Source of the DNA: Benincasa hispida
Lineage: Eukaryota; Streptophyta; Magnoliopsida; Cucurbitales; Cucurbitaceae
Direction of reading: 5' to 3'
Length of the DNA stretch: 64,000 nucleotides
NCBI RefSeq assembly: GCF_009727055.1
Contig: NC_052350.1
Span: forward strand, 41,154,372-41,218,371
Below the pieces are notes generated by a model that saw only the letters and a program-made list of their open reading frames with translations, was not told where the DNA came from and did not search any database. The first letter of the stretch is position 1. Every line of letters begins with the position of its first letter. Made by a program: the position numbers and the translations under genes. This document shows positions 36,912 to 48,670 of this stretch, piece after piece.

Positions 36912-38166
36912 AGCTTCGGTGAAAGTCATAACATAGTTAATAGCATAGTTGACCAAGTCATAGCGTGGTAAGTCATAGCATAACAAGTTAGACGCATAGT
37001 AGGTGCATCCGAGGGGAGATTTTGGATAAACTTTGGATGTTTAGGGGATGTTGAAAGTTGTGCTATAAGTAAGAAGAGACTATGCTATGAGTATAAGAAG
37101 CTATGCTACGAACAAAAGAGACTATACTATGAACATGGGGGGTTGTGCTATAAAGAGCTATGTTGTGAAATTGAAGAGCCATGATTTGAGATTAGGGACA
37201 TGGTGAAAGCATGGGGAAGAGTTGGTCAAGTGATGAGTAAACCATGTGTAGGACTATGCACAACCCAAGTGAGAATTAGGGATGGACACATAGAGTAAGA
37301 ATGATGAGCGCATAGGAGATTCAAGGGAGAGATTTTGGCTAAGTGTTGGACAATATATGACACTATAATTGGAGAAAACTCTAAAGAATGGAGTGTTGGG
37401 TGCATAGATGGAGAAGTGGGCACATAGATGGCCATGTGGACACATGCTTTGAGGTGAAAGTGAGATAAAGAGGACACATGGCTAAGCTTTGAGCTTGAAA
37501 GAGAAAGCTATGCTTTGAGAAGATAAAAACCAAGGATGAAAGGAGTAAGGGAAGGTTGGACGCATAGGGTTAAGGTTGGACACATGGGGGATCTTGTGGA
37601 TTCCATTTTAGGTCTATGGGGAACAAGATGGAAGTATAAGACAACCTCTTGGGAAAGAGTTACACCAAGGAAACCCTATTGCCCTAGTTGGATTCATACC
37701 TAGGAAGGGAAGTATGGGTTGGATGCATACCTAAGGGGAAGTGTAAGTTAAGAGCCAAAGAAGAAAGTTATGCTACAAGAGGGGGACAAATTGGTAGCAT
37801 AGTTAGGAAACCATATGCCGAAATATAGGAAACCATGCGTTGGAAACCATAAATGGGTGCATAGTGAGTAATGTTGGGCGCATTTAAAGAGGTTGGTGAA
37901 GCAACCATGCACCAACATAAGGTTCTATATGTTCTCTTGAGCAAACTTAGGGAACAAGGTTGGATAACATCAAAGTGGAGTACGTGGCTCAACTAAGTGA
38001 CGTCTTGACCGAGCCAAGGATGATGTAGGTGCATAGAAGGACATATAAAAGGGTCGGAATACCACCTCAAGGATAGCTATGCATTAACCTATGCATGGTG
38101 TGGACACCCAAGCTTTTCAAGTAGAAGGTATCGAGGGTGTTGCGTTGGGCTTTACATGGCACTGGC
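36912..38166. other. GCATAG-rich non-coding block, possibly a Ty3-type LTR
   Basis: Dense in ATAGCATAG, CTATGCTATGA and GGTGCATAG words, with a TATA-like ACATATAAAAGGGTCGG near 38040. This composition and a TATA are compatible with a long Ty3/gypsy LTR, but no partner or coding part was identified. Short open frames on the minus strand (37226-37477, 37768-37992) are by-products. Confidence 0.4.
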
Positions 38167-38695
38167 TGTTGAATTTGATGTCCTAAAACTCGTAGTTTGT
38201 AAATTAATAAACATATTCTGTTTTTTTTTTTTCGATAAAATTGTTATTGAAATTGTAATCTTGTAATATTGAATCCAATAAACTAAGGTCATGAGGCTAT
38301 TTAATATAGTTTGGACTTTATGTAGTGACATAAATGTGGATCAAGTTCAAATATATAGCCAAAATGGTCTATAGTATATGAATGAGGTTGGGCGCCTTAT
38401 TCTGGGGACACTATGGATGCGGCCCACTTTGTAGTTAGTACAAACGATGTGATCCTGAATCTTTCATATAGAGATATGTGAGTAGGGGCATCCTATGCAA
38501 TGAGTTTACATAAGACTAAACCATGAAATAGTCACTTTTTACGTTCGAATTAGGTGAAGAGAGAGAAACCGACAAGTATATGTGATATAGTGGTTGGTTT
38601 TTCAGTTTAGAGATACAGCTTTAATATTTAAATGTGATTTAAATATCAAGAATTTGAATATGTTCATATTCGGAAGCTTGGAAATAATGGAAATG

Positions 38696-38890
38696 GTCAA
38701 AGATGTAAAAAGTCAAAGAGTTGACTTTTGACTTTGAAAAGTCAAACTTTGACCGACTTTATATTCAAATGTGATTTGAATTTCGAGAAAATGAATGCGG
38801 ATTCATGCTCAGGAGGTTAAAATTAGTCAACACAGGAAAAATCATAAAAAAGTCAAAATGTTGACTTTTTGGTCAAAGTTTGACTTTGAC
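38696..38890. promoter_or_regulatory. Cluster of 12 TTGAC/GTCAA cores in LTR B
   Basis: Cores at about 38696, 38712, 38721, 38728, 38741, 38749, 38826, 38852, 38861, 38872, 38880 and 38886. TTGAC is the core of the W-box bound by plant WRKY factors (known). The cluster lies 200-400 bp upstream of the TATA at 39079 and is conserved in the second LTR B copy (about 50190-50405). A promoter role is inferred. Confidence 0.6.
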
Positions 38891-39078
38891 AAAAATTACT
38901 ATTTTGCCATTTAACTAAAGTTAGTGGGAAAATCCAAACTTTTGTTGGATAATTCCACTAACAAAATAGTGAGCTAGGTGTTGGCTTATAGTGGAGACAT
39001 TAAGCCCACTTAGATAGTGGATTCTAGGTGTTGGATTTTTTATGAATTGATTTCATGCAATTTTTGCATGGCTTTTTT

Positions 39079-39088
39079 CTATAAATAT
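39079..39088 (+). promoter_or_regulatory. TATA box of LTR B
   Basis: CTATAAATAT in the middle of the LTR, followed by a pyrimidine-rich leader (TCTTTCTCTCTCTCGG). The same element is present in the inverted copy near 50020-50030. Confidence 0.55.
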
Positions 39089-39472
39089 GGACTTTGAATT
39101 TGGATTAAAAACTTTTTCCATTTTTTGCCAAAATAGTTTTCAAAATTGGGCTGTGAAAAAAAGAATACCCAAACCAAAAAAAAATCCATTTCTTTTTCCA
39201 TCTCTTTCTCTCTCTCGGTTTTCTTCATCCATCAGGTCCCACAACCCGGTTCTGAGTCCAGAAGATAGTAGGTCAACTCTAGTGGTGGTCCGGAAGAGTT
39301 CGGGTCGAGATTCAGCGAGGAAAAGTATTTTTCGGGAGCTTCAAAGGTTTTATGCTATCTATTTTAATTTACTTTTTTTTCCTTCAATTGCATGCTTTTT
39401 TTTCTTTTAAATTTAAAGTAATTAGAGTGTAACTAGATCCTTATTCTGTTGCGTATGTCTCGTGTTCCGTCA

Positions 39473-40044
39473 CTGAAACATAGGATTCCCATACACACTA
39501 GGTTTCATGAATTGAGGGCATGAGGTGAGTGACGAGGACACTTCTGACGGCCTATTAATAACCCGAGAAGGTTTCATTTCATCTCACAACTCAAATTCTC
39601 TCAAAGAAGACTTAAAAGAAGCAAGTTGGTGAGAATTAGAGTTCTGAGGGGTGGCCTATGCGCTCAAGAAGGTGTGCCTATGCGTTAAGCTTAATGTCCA
39701 TGCGCCCAACTGACTCTGAAGTGAGTTGAAAAGATAGACCATGTGCCCAACAGGGTGGACCATGTGCCCAACTGGCCTGGGGAAGCAACCATGTGTCTAA
39801 TTGGTGTTGAAGAAGGCTATCATTCATCCACAGCTATCCAAAGGTGTTCAAAGGCCTAGTTTCATATCAGTTGGAGTTGACCTGGGATTCCAAAAAGAAC
39901 TAGGGGAAACTAGGGAACTCGGAGAAGAAGGGTGATCCCTACTAATGAACTATGAGTGGTATTCTTAAAGGTTTTGATAGCTTGTAGAAATACAAGCTAT
40001 TGCAGCTTTTTACTTAGAATAATGAGGGTTGATGAGCAGAACAT
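39473..40044. other. Continuation of the GCATAG-like non-coding block
   Basis: CCATGTGCCCAAC, CCATGCGCCCAACTG and similar words echo 37840-37920, so LTR B1 may sit inside the same block. No coding content. Confidence 0.35.
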
Positions 40045-40412
40045 GTGTTTTAAGGAAATCTAAACTTAGAGAACCAGCGGAAGCGGATCGTTCCAAATTC
40101 CATTGAGAAAGAATACAAACACATTGCAGCCTACAAGAACAAATTATGCATAATAAGTAAATTACAAGCATGCTACTTAAAACAATGAACAAGGGATAGA
40201 GTATGCAAACCTTTGAAGAACTCTTTCTTCAAGTATCCCTCAATCAAACTCCAACGCATCCAAAAAAATACTCAAATGCAATGAATAGCACAGCCAACAG
40301 CACGAACTAAAGAATCCTTGATCACTATCGAGTCCAACTCGATCCTCGACCCTCGAACTGAACAAGAACACTACCACAAGTGTTACCTTGGTATTCTCGC
40401 CATGATAGAATT
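40045..40412 (-). repeat. LTR A 3'-end fragment, minus orientation
   Basis: Reverse complement of the last 370 bp of LTR A6. Shared phrases on the + strand are CCAGCGGAAGCGGATCGTTC, ATTCCATTGAGAAAGAATAC, CCAACTCGATCCTCGAC and CACTACCACAAGTGTTACCT. It stops at ATTCTCGCC near 40400. The 135-bp and shorter open frames here are incidental. Confidence 0.8.
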
Positions 40413-41760
40413 ATGTTCGCAAAGAGTGGGTGGAATGCGTTGATCCTTCAGAAGAAACAAATATGAACACATACCTCAGGATGTCTGAGTTACTCAGCAG
40501 ACCTTCTGAAAAGTAGTCAGATCATGATGCAGTGCTGATATCCTCACCTACCGCGTCAGTAATGGCGATGATTCAAAGCGAGATTATCAAAGTTGTCAGC
40601 ATTTGGCTCTATAAATAGAGCCTTGAAGCCCAAGCTCAAGCATCTGGGACTTCTACCTTGGGCAGATTCTTGTGGTCACAGACAAGAGCATGAGCAGAAT
40701 TTCTTTGAGAGTTCTTTGTTGCCATAACTTCCTCCGATTGACGACCGAAGCTTCGTCGGTGATAGAGCTCGAGAGAGACTACTCCACCGCCCATCCATTG
40801 CACCACCGATAGCCTTGACATATATCTGATGGAAGCAAGAGATTGCCTACATCTAGCCTTCCACCCCTCTTCTCTCCTTTGTATTGTATTACATTTTGAC
40901 TTAAGACATTAATACACTTTGTAATCAATGTATTTCTTTACTTCTTTCAACATCATACCCATTATCTTCTTCTATTTTATCATCTTTTTTTTTCATTGCC
41001 ATGAGCTAAGTATGGATTGCAAGAGTTATCGCATACTTAATTAGGTGTAATAGAGATATGAAGCATGTAGCGAACCACCGAGAGATGTGAGTCGTGCAAG
41101 TATAGCTAGTCAATCCTATTTGCTTAGTGCGAGATTATTGCAATACTTGTCTATGATTGCTCGTAGAAAAAAGTAGCAATAACCAACTACCCAAGAGGGT
41201 AAGTAGTTGTGGAACTCACTAAGCAAAGTAAATAGTGTTCCTAAAGATAAGAATAACCTTATGCTCAATGCAACTCAACCATGCGTTATAGAGATATAAT
41301 GCATGTGGCTGACCATTGAGAGATGTGCAATGCGCAAGTGTGGCGAGCTAGGATTACCCTTATGACCAAACTTAAGGACTTGGTGATATCTCCCCCCCCC
41401 AACCATACTTCTCCATGCATCTTATTACGCATTAACAGTTACCGCATTTCTACCGATTCTCATAGTTAAACTTAAATTGTTCAGTCTGTTTAGCTAAGAG
41501 TAGGAGTAATGCATGTTAATCAGCTTCTTTCTTTTTATTTTTATTCTCCGCCTCAAACACATTACTTTACATTCATCTTTAAGTTGAAAGTCCCCATGTT
41601 CGCCTCGGATCATCCCAAGAAACTTGCAATCTCTTTATACTTGGAAAAAGAGCAAGAAAATTTGTGGCAGGAGCGCATGATCATCGTATACACACTTAAC
41701 GCATACTCTTCAAACCATTGCATGATCATCGCATGACCATTGATACAACATATCAACAAA
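40413..41760. other. Non-coding LTR-like sequence with TATA and internal repeat
   Basis: GGCTCTATAAATAGAGCC at about 40603 is a TATA within a palindrome. About 41047-41110 (AGAGATATGAAGCATGTAGC, CACCGAGAGATGTGAGTCG) is repeated in altered form at 41287-41350 (AGAGATATAATGCATGTGGC, CATTGAGAGATGTGCAATG). A C10 run is at about 41391-41400. Probably part of an unidentified LTR element; no protein homology seen. Confidence 0.4.
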
Positions 41761-42300
41761 CTAATTTGTCTTTAACAGGTTTCTTGTGGGTTTTATAGTT
41801 ACAGATATATGTGTAACTTGTATGATGATAAGATTACGTGGCATGGGATGGTCAAGGGGTCAGAAGACTTAGTTCCTGAGCGTGTGGTGAAATCTCAGGG
41901 GATGGTCAAGGGGGCATAGGCCTAGTTCTTGAGCCTGTGAGGGGAACCTCATATGGGATGGTCAAAGGACCGACGGGTCTAGCTTTTGAGCCCATAAGAT
42001 AGGGATCTATGTGCACATAGTAATAAGAGTAATATATTTAATTATCTACCATGTGTAGGTAAAACAAAGAATGAACTCGTTCAAGCTTGAGGTTTGAATA
42101 ATAACCTCGTTATGTGGATATGTTGATTGATCTATTTGTCTCTAGAAAGAGACCCTGTAAGTTGTTTACCACTCATTGAGTTTTTTGAAGCTCATTCTTT
42201 TCTTTTATGTTTTTCTTTTCAGGTAGTAAAAGAGAGGAGTTACAGGGTGCTGCTAAGGTCAAGGTCTGTCACACTATAACCACAGTTCCAGACTTAAGGT
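41761..42300 (+). repeat. Ty3-type LTR-like end with three GGGATGGTCAA repeats
   Basis: GGGATGGTCAAGGGG-type phrases occur at about 41847, 41900 and 41957, each followed by TAGTTC(C/T)TGAGC or TAGCTTTTGAGCC. The block ends with GTTTACCACTCATTGAG and TTTTCTTTTCAGGTAGTAAA, which resembles the end of plant Ty3/gypsy LTRs. Tentative. Confidence 0.4.
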
Positions 42301-42309
42301 TGTTATTAT

Positions 42310-45114
42310 GAGTTTTTGTGCTTAAGAGTCTGTAAAATCGTTGTTTGAATGTAATTACACCTTGAATTTTTCTGTTAATAAAGTGTTTATTATGAAAAAT
42401 GGTGTTGATATATGTTTGGCTCAACTAGAAAATAATTTGTATGTGGTAAGGTCGTTAGCAACAAATTTTCTCCATAACATAGAGATGTTTAAAACTATCA
42501 TAAATCAAAACAAACGAATTAAAGTTTCTCCTAAAGAAAATGCCCAACTTTAGCACTTACGTTTATGCCACATTAATCTCAATAGGATTGAGAGGTTGGT
42601 GAAGAATGGACATCTAAACGAGTTAGAAGAAAATTCTTTACCTGTGTGCAAGTCATGTCTTGAAGGCAAAATGACTAAAAGACCTTTTACTGGAAAAGGT
42701 TATAAGGCCAAAGAGCCTCTGAAGTTAGTGAATTCAAACCTTTGTGGTCCAATGAATGTGCGAGCCAGGGGAGGCTATGAATACTTTATCACATTTACTG
42801 ATGATTTTTCGAGGCATGGGTACGTTTATTTAATGCAACAAAGAGTTCAAGGCTGAAGTTGAAAATGTATTAAGTAAAATGATTAAAATGCTTCGATCTG
42901 ATCAAAGTGGAGAGTTTTTGGATTCTGAGTTCCAGAACTATTTGATAGAACATGGAATCATTTCCCAACTCTCAGCACCTGGACATGGTTCGGTCGTTGA
43001 TGAGTTATGCTTCCTTACCGGACTCGTTTTGGGGTTTTGCAGTAGAGACTGCAGCTTACATCCTGAACTATGTTCCCTCCAAAAGTGTTGCCAGAACACC
43101 TTTGGAGTTGTGGAATGGGCGTAAAGCTAGTTTACGTCACTTTAGCATCTGGGGTTGCCTAGCACATGTGCTTGTGGCTAATCCTAAAAAATTAGAACTA
43201 CGTTTGAGGCTGTGCCTATTTGTAGGTTACCCCAAAGGGACACAAGGGGGTTATTTTTATGATCATAAGGAAGTGTTTGTATCAACAAAGTCTACTTTTC
43301 TTGAGGAGGATCATATAACGGAGAACAATCCTAGAAGTAAAATCGTGTTGAATGAGCTTTTCAAAGAAACTACTCAAACTTCAACAGAAGTTGTTAAAGA
43401 GCCTGCTACCTCAACAAAAGTTGTTGATGTAAGTTCATCTAGTAGGTCACCACCTCAAGAGTTGAGGGAACCTCGACGTAGTGGGAGGGTTGCATACCCG
43501 CCTATTCGCATATGGGTTTAACTTAAATTCTAGCTATGATAGCTGATAGCAAGGTTAACGATCCGTTGTCTTAAAAGAAGGCCATGGAGGATGTTGACAG
43601 AGATGAATGGGACAAGGCCATGGATCTCGAGATGGAGTCTATATACTTCAACTCAGTTTGGGATCTTGTAGATCAACCTGATGAGGTTAAACTTATAGGT
43701 TGCAAATGGATCTACAAGAAGAAATGAGGTGCCAATGGGAAGGTGCAAACCTTTAAGTGGAGACTGGTGGCAAAGAATTATACCCAGGTAGAGGGAGTCT
43801 TCTATGAGGAGACTTTCTTGCCTGTTGCCATGTTGAAGTATGTCTGCATCCTTATATCCATTGCCTCATATTATGACTATGAGATATGACAAATGGATGT
43901 CAAGAGTACTTTTCTGAATGGCAATCTTGAGGAGACCATTTATATGGTGCAGCCCGAGGGATTCATAGCCCAAAGTCAAGAGCAAAAGGTTTGCAAGCTG
44001 AATCGGTCCATTTATGGGCTGAAACAGGCATCTCAATCTTGGAACATAAGGTTTGATACTGCGATCAAATCTTATGGTTTTGACCAAAACGTTGATGAGC
44101 CTTGTGTCTACAAGAAAATCATCAACAGTTTAGTAGTTTTCCTAATGTTGTATGTAGACGATATCCTACTAATTGGGAATGATGTAGGTTTACTGACTTC
44201 ATTTAAGAACTGGCTAGCAAGTCAATTCCAAATGAAAGATTTGGGAGAGGCTCAGTTTGTTCTTGGAATTCAGATCTTTCGGGATCGAAAGAACAAAATA
44301 CTAGCAATGTTTCATGCATTGTACATTGATAAGATGTTGATCAAGTACTCGATACAGAACTCCAAGAGGGGCCCATTGCCTTTTCGGCATGGAGTTACGT
44401 TGTCTAATGAACAGTGTTCTTAGACACATCAAGAGGTTGAGGAAATGAGACAGGTCCCCTATGCATCTGCTGTAAGCAGTTTGATGTACATGATGTTATG
44501 TACTAGACCTGATATCTACTACGCTGTGGGGATAGTCAGTAGATATTAGTCTAATCCAAGACAGGGTCACTAAACAACCATCAAGAACATCCTCAAGTAT
44601 CTTCGGAGAACGAGGGACTACATGCTTGTGTATGGTTCTAAGGATTTGATCCTTACAGGATACACAGACTCTGATTTTCAGACTGATAAGGATTATCGAA
44701 AATCTACTTCAGGATCAATGTTCACTCTTAACGAAGGGGTTATAGTATGGTGAAGCACCAAGCAAGGGTGCATCGCTGACTCCACTATGGAGGTCGAGTA
44801 TATAGAGGCTTGTGAAGCTGCTAAGGAGATCATTTGGCTCAGGAAGTTCCTGACTGATATGGAAGTTGTTCCAGACATGACTAGGCCCATCACTCTTTAT
44901 TGTGATAATAATGGTGCTGTGGCGAATTTCGGGAGCCTCGGAATCATAAGTGCAACAAGTACATAGAGCAAAAATACCATCTCATCCAAGAGATTGTGCA
45001 CCTGCAGAGTATGGGTCTATGGGAAAGACTATGGCTGAACTAGGGCAAGTGGGAGATCTTGTATTGGACGTTTGTGCCCTAGTTTATTTTTTTGTTTTAG
45101 GACAAGTGGGAGAT
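42310..45114 (+). pseudogene. Copia family A internal region: integrase, RT, RNase H (broken, 5' part missing)
   Basis: In order: pre-integrase and zinc finger region (LYVVRSLATN, HLRLCHINLNRI, CKSCLEGKMTKRPF), integrase core (FITFTDDFSRHGYVYLM, MLRSDQSGEF) with a deletion after SAPG that removes the catalytic Glu region, then DSFWGFAVETAAYILNYVPS and RTPLELWNGRK. RT follows with KWIYKKK, MDVKSTFLNGNLEETIYM, LNRSIYGLKQASQSWN and intact MLYVDDILLIGND. RNase H has LCTRPDIYYAVGIVSRY, GYTDSDFQTD, STMEVEYIEA and LYCDNNGAVA. The C-terminal end of RNase H is lost. Several stops and shifts. gag and protease are absent. A purine tract GGACAAGTGGGAGAT leads into the 3' LTR at 45115. Confidence 0.88.
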
Positions 45115-47075
45115 TGTGGGGTTGATGCCCTAAATCTCATAGGGTTCTATAGTTTGTAAACACTTATATCAACAAACAGTTTGTAGTATATAATATATGA
45201 TATTTTATTCACTACAGTCTATGAAATATGAGATATTTTAGTTGCAATAACCACAAACCAATAAACTAAGATCCATGGTTATCGTTGTAACTTAAGCATG
45301 TATGTGGAGACATACAAGTGAATCGTGCTTTAAGTGATAACCTAAATAGTATGTAGTATCTAGATAAAGGAGAGATACCTTATCCTGGTGACACTACGAG
45401 TGTGACCCGCTTTGTAGGTGTTACAAATATTGTAAAGTGCTACAAATGATCTAATCCTGATCATTCATGTACTAGACATGCGAGCGGGGATACTCTATAC
45501 AACGAAGTTTGTATATGATCGGACCACGAAATGTTTAGTCTCGTTATATAACACCGTTCATAATTGAGACTTTCAATTCACTAAGATGACCATAGGTAAC
45601 ATAATCTTAATCCTGAGTGAGTTGTGAACTCCTGCCTATGAGGGCAGTCTTTTGATTTGCATGGGTGAGAGTGGCCAGATCGTTGACTCAACAAGCCTAC
45701 CATTTTGAGGATTCGTCTGATTAGGGAGCTGGGAACTCAGCTACACAAGATAGAATTCACTCTTTCCCCGAAGCAAGGGTAAGTAGATAAATTGCTTCCT
45801 TAAGGGCTGATTCTAGAGCTTGAACAATGTGGCACCACACCCTCTATTGGCCTGAGAGGTGTTTAGTCATAGTAGAACTATAATCTATTGTTCATTAGAG
45901 GAATCAGTGATACTTAAGGAATTAGATGTAACTATAGGGGAAAAACAGTAATTTGGCTCAGCTGTACTTACAAGTGATTTGTGAAGGGTCATCATATTGT
46001 TGATTGGTTATATCTAATGGACATAGAAATATATTTGTAGAGCGAAGAGTGCAATTTTTGATATTTAGTAGAATGCCCGACAGTTAATAGATGGTGGATA
46101 TCGTGATTAAAGAGTTTAGTCAGTTATTCACGTACCTACAGGTCCATAAGGTCCCCTTGGTAGCTCAATGGATTCAAGTTGAGAATTAGTTTTTGGGTTA
46201 GTTTGAAATGTTCAAATTAACAAGAGGGAATTTGACTATATATGATATATATCAATTAATTCAATTATATATGATATAATTAATATGATGTATTTGATAC
46301 ACTATTTGATTGAAGGAGTTAATATAAATATGATTTATATTAAATGCCATAAAAATAGAAAAATAACTATGGTTTATAAGTATAATATGATAAGTTAGTT
46401 ATTGTATTTATTTAAAAATTATTAATTATAAGATAATTAATTTTCTTTTTCTCCAATAACTACCTTAGTAGGTGGTTTTAGATGGTTTTATGGCTAACTG
46501 TGAGATAAAAGGAAATTTGATTTCAAAAATTCAAAAGACAACGATAGACACAAGTTATCAAATAACTAATCGAGAGGCTAAACGATCACATCGAGTTTAC
46601 TATACGATAGTACTCGTTTACTACACGATCGAGCGTCGAGTCTATGCGATAGATTTCCATTTGTTATATGGTCGTTCTGTCCAATACTCGATTATTTCCT
46701 CCTCCTCCATTCCTCCATCCTTCTATCCAAAATCATACAGAGCCCACAACTCCTGGATTCTCACACTGAGAATACCAAGGTAATCTTATAGTGGTGTCTA
46801 GATCTGTTCGAGGATCGATTTTTACTCATTGGTGATCGAGAGAGTTCCAGTTGCTCGTTGTGTTCGTGCTGTTCGAAACGTTGCTGAACGATCGAGGGAA
46901 CTACATGAAGAAAGAGTTCATCAAAGGTATTGACACTCGATCCCCTGTATTTATTTATGAAGCATGTTATAATTTCTCTTTAATGCATAATCGTTTCTAT
47001 ATGATTGTAAATGTTTGAGTTCTTTCACAATGGAGTTTGGAACGATCCACTTCCACTCATAGATCCTCTATATGG
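45115..47075 (+). mobile_element. 3' LTR of copia family A (copy A4)
   Basis: It begins TGTGGGGTTGATGCCC right after the polypurine tract and follows the family A LTR to the GGAGTTTGGAACGATCCACT block near 47050, losing recognisable identity at about 47075, just short of the usual TTCCTTCA end. It belongs to the ATCGAG subfamily (46560-46900). The open frame 46472-46783 is within the LTR. Confidence 0.8.
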
Positions 47076-47139
47076 GTGATATATATCGTCCTCACGCCTC
47101 ATTTCGGGCTTGGAAGGTAAGCTCGAGAGGAAGTGTGAC

Positions 47140-48670
47140 AAAAACAGACATAAAACACAGCTTCTCCCCCACATGTTTTTGGATAATCCAAAACTTAATA
47201 ACATAGCATTCATCATTTCTTGTAAAGTTCTATTTTTGCATCATGCTATGCCATATTGTTGAGGTGAATATAGAGCAGCTACTTCATGAATGATACCATT
47301 TAATTCACATAATTCCTTAAAGAAAGTGTCACTATTCTCACCTCCTCTATATGATCTAATTCTTTTTATTTTTCTATTTAATTAATTTTCTACTTCAGCT
47401 TTGAATTTCACAAACATGCTACTAGCTTCATCCTTTTATTTAGAAGGTAAATTTTTGTATATCTAGAATAATCATCAACAAAAGATATATAACAATTTTT
47501 TACCATCTGTACTCATAGTGTTTCTAAAATCAGATAGGTCTATGTGAATTAAATCAAGTAATTTTGTACTACGTGTTGTTATTGATTTAAAAGCAAATTA
47601 GACATCTATTATTTTCATGTGAATCAGATATATTAATTAGATGCAAATTTTTAAGCCTTTTAATTGGTGCAACATTAACATGTCCTAATCTATCATGCCA
47701 CACATTAAGTGATTCAACCATATAAGCAAAACAAAAGGCATTTTTATTCATGGAAATAGGAGAAAAAACAACATTTAGAACAAACAGACCATCATCCAGA
47801 TATCTCTTACCAACAAAGTCACCATTTTCTGTGATGATAACCTTGACAACTTCAAACACAATCCTAAGCCCCACTTTGTTCAACAGACTACCCGACACCA
47901 AATTCTTACGCAAATAAGGAATATAAAGTACGTCACTAAGGGATAGAGTTTCTTTCCGAAGTAAGTTTCAACAAAATCTTCCCTTTCCCAAGAACATCAT
48001 TAGTTGTTGAATTTCCCATGTAAAAACATCTGCCATTGTCGGTGTCCTGGACGTCATGGAAAAGATCTCAGTTTGAGCAGAAATGCCTTGATGCACCAGT
48101 TTTCAGGATTCAATCAGACTTGTTCTCTACCAGATTTTCCTCCATGACCACCACAGCAATGATATCGTTCTCGACAACGTTGGCCTGTAGAACTTGTTTA
48201 GCAACAGCAGAATTTTGATCTAGCCTTCCCTTTCGCTGGGTGTACTGGTAGGATTTATGTTCGAGTTTCCCATAGATATAACAGATTACTTTTGATTTCT
48301 CTATTCATCCACCAACGACCTTAAATTGACTCTTCTTCTGCAATGTCTTTGTTGTTTGTTTCCCTTTGTTTTTTTAACCTGTCTTTCACATTTGAAAATT
48401 CAACAAGGTTTGCATTAACCGAATTAACAGATAAAGAATTCTGCTTATCTTTCTATTTGTTCACCTTTTCAATGCACATATGACTAATTAACTCCTACAG
48501 AGTCAGATCTTTCTTTGTGTGCTTCAAGTGGTTACGGTAGTCACTCCAAGATGGTGGAAATTTTTCAAACGTTTGCTTGAAGAATCTCGAACATCTCCAT
48601 GCCTTCGGACAGAACATTAGACAATAAATTTTTGTACTCCTAAACCTACTCAATCACTAGCTTGTTATCC
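47140..48670 (-). pseudogene. Tnt1-like copia: gag C-terminal part, protease, front of integrase (broken)
   Basis: On the minus strand from 48670: gag text EYKNLLSNVLSEGMEMFEIL, a decayed zinc knuckle CYIYGKLEHKSYQY (two of the Cys now Tyr), a decayed protease site LKTGASRHFCSN (catalytic Asp lost), MGNSTTNDVLGKGKILLKL, RKNLVSGSLLNKVGLRIVFE, the pre-integrase finger WHDRLGHVNVAPIKRL .. CLIC, then VDDYSRYTKIYLL, KNRTLQEMMNAMLLSFGLSK and NMWGEAVL in a shifted frame. The homology stops near 47145. The domain order and strand match the RT half at 32725-34740. Confidence 0.85.

Larger units (their letters stand above)
38167..39472 (+). mobile_element. LTR B (copy B1), internally deleted
   Basis: TGTTGAATTTGATGTCC to CGTGTTCCGTCA, 1306 bp. 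It aligns with the inverted copy at 49651-51605 but lacks about 690 bp; the deletion point is at about 38549, where CACTTTTTACGTTCGAATT joins two parts that are separate in the other copy. It has a cluster of TTGAC/GTCAA motifs and a TATA at 39079. The open frame 39087-39410 lies in the transcribed leader part and is not a gene. No primer site or coding region follows and no clear target duplication is seen. Confidence 0.75.

Noticed and set aside
37226..37992. Minus-strand open frames rich in His, Ser and Pro
   Set aside because: Produced by the repeated GCATAG/CCATG words of the non-coding block; two overlapping frames show the same bias.
39087..39410. 107-codon open frame
   Set aside because: Lies inside LTR B1 just after its TATA. 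The equivalent place in B2 gives a different open frame on the other strand, so it is not a conserved protein.
46472..46783. 103-codon open frame
   Set aside because: Inside LTR A4; broken in the other LTR A copies.
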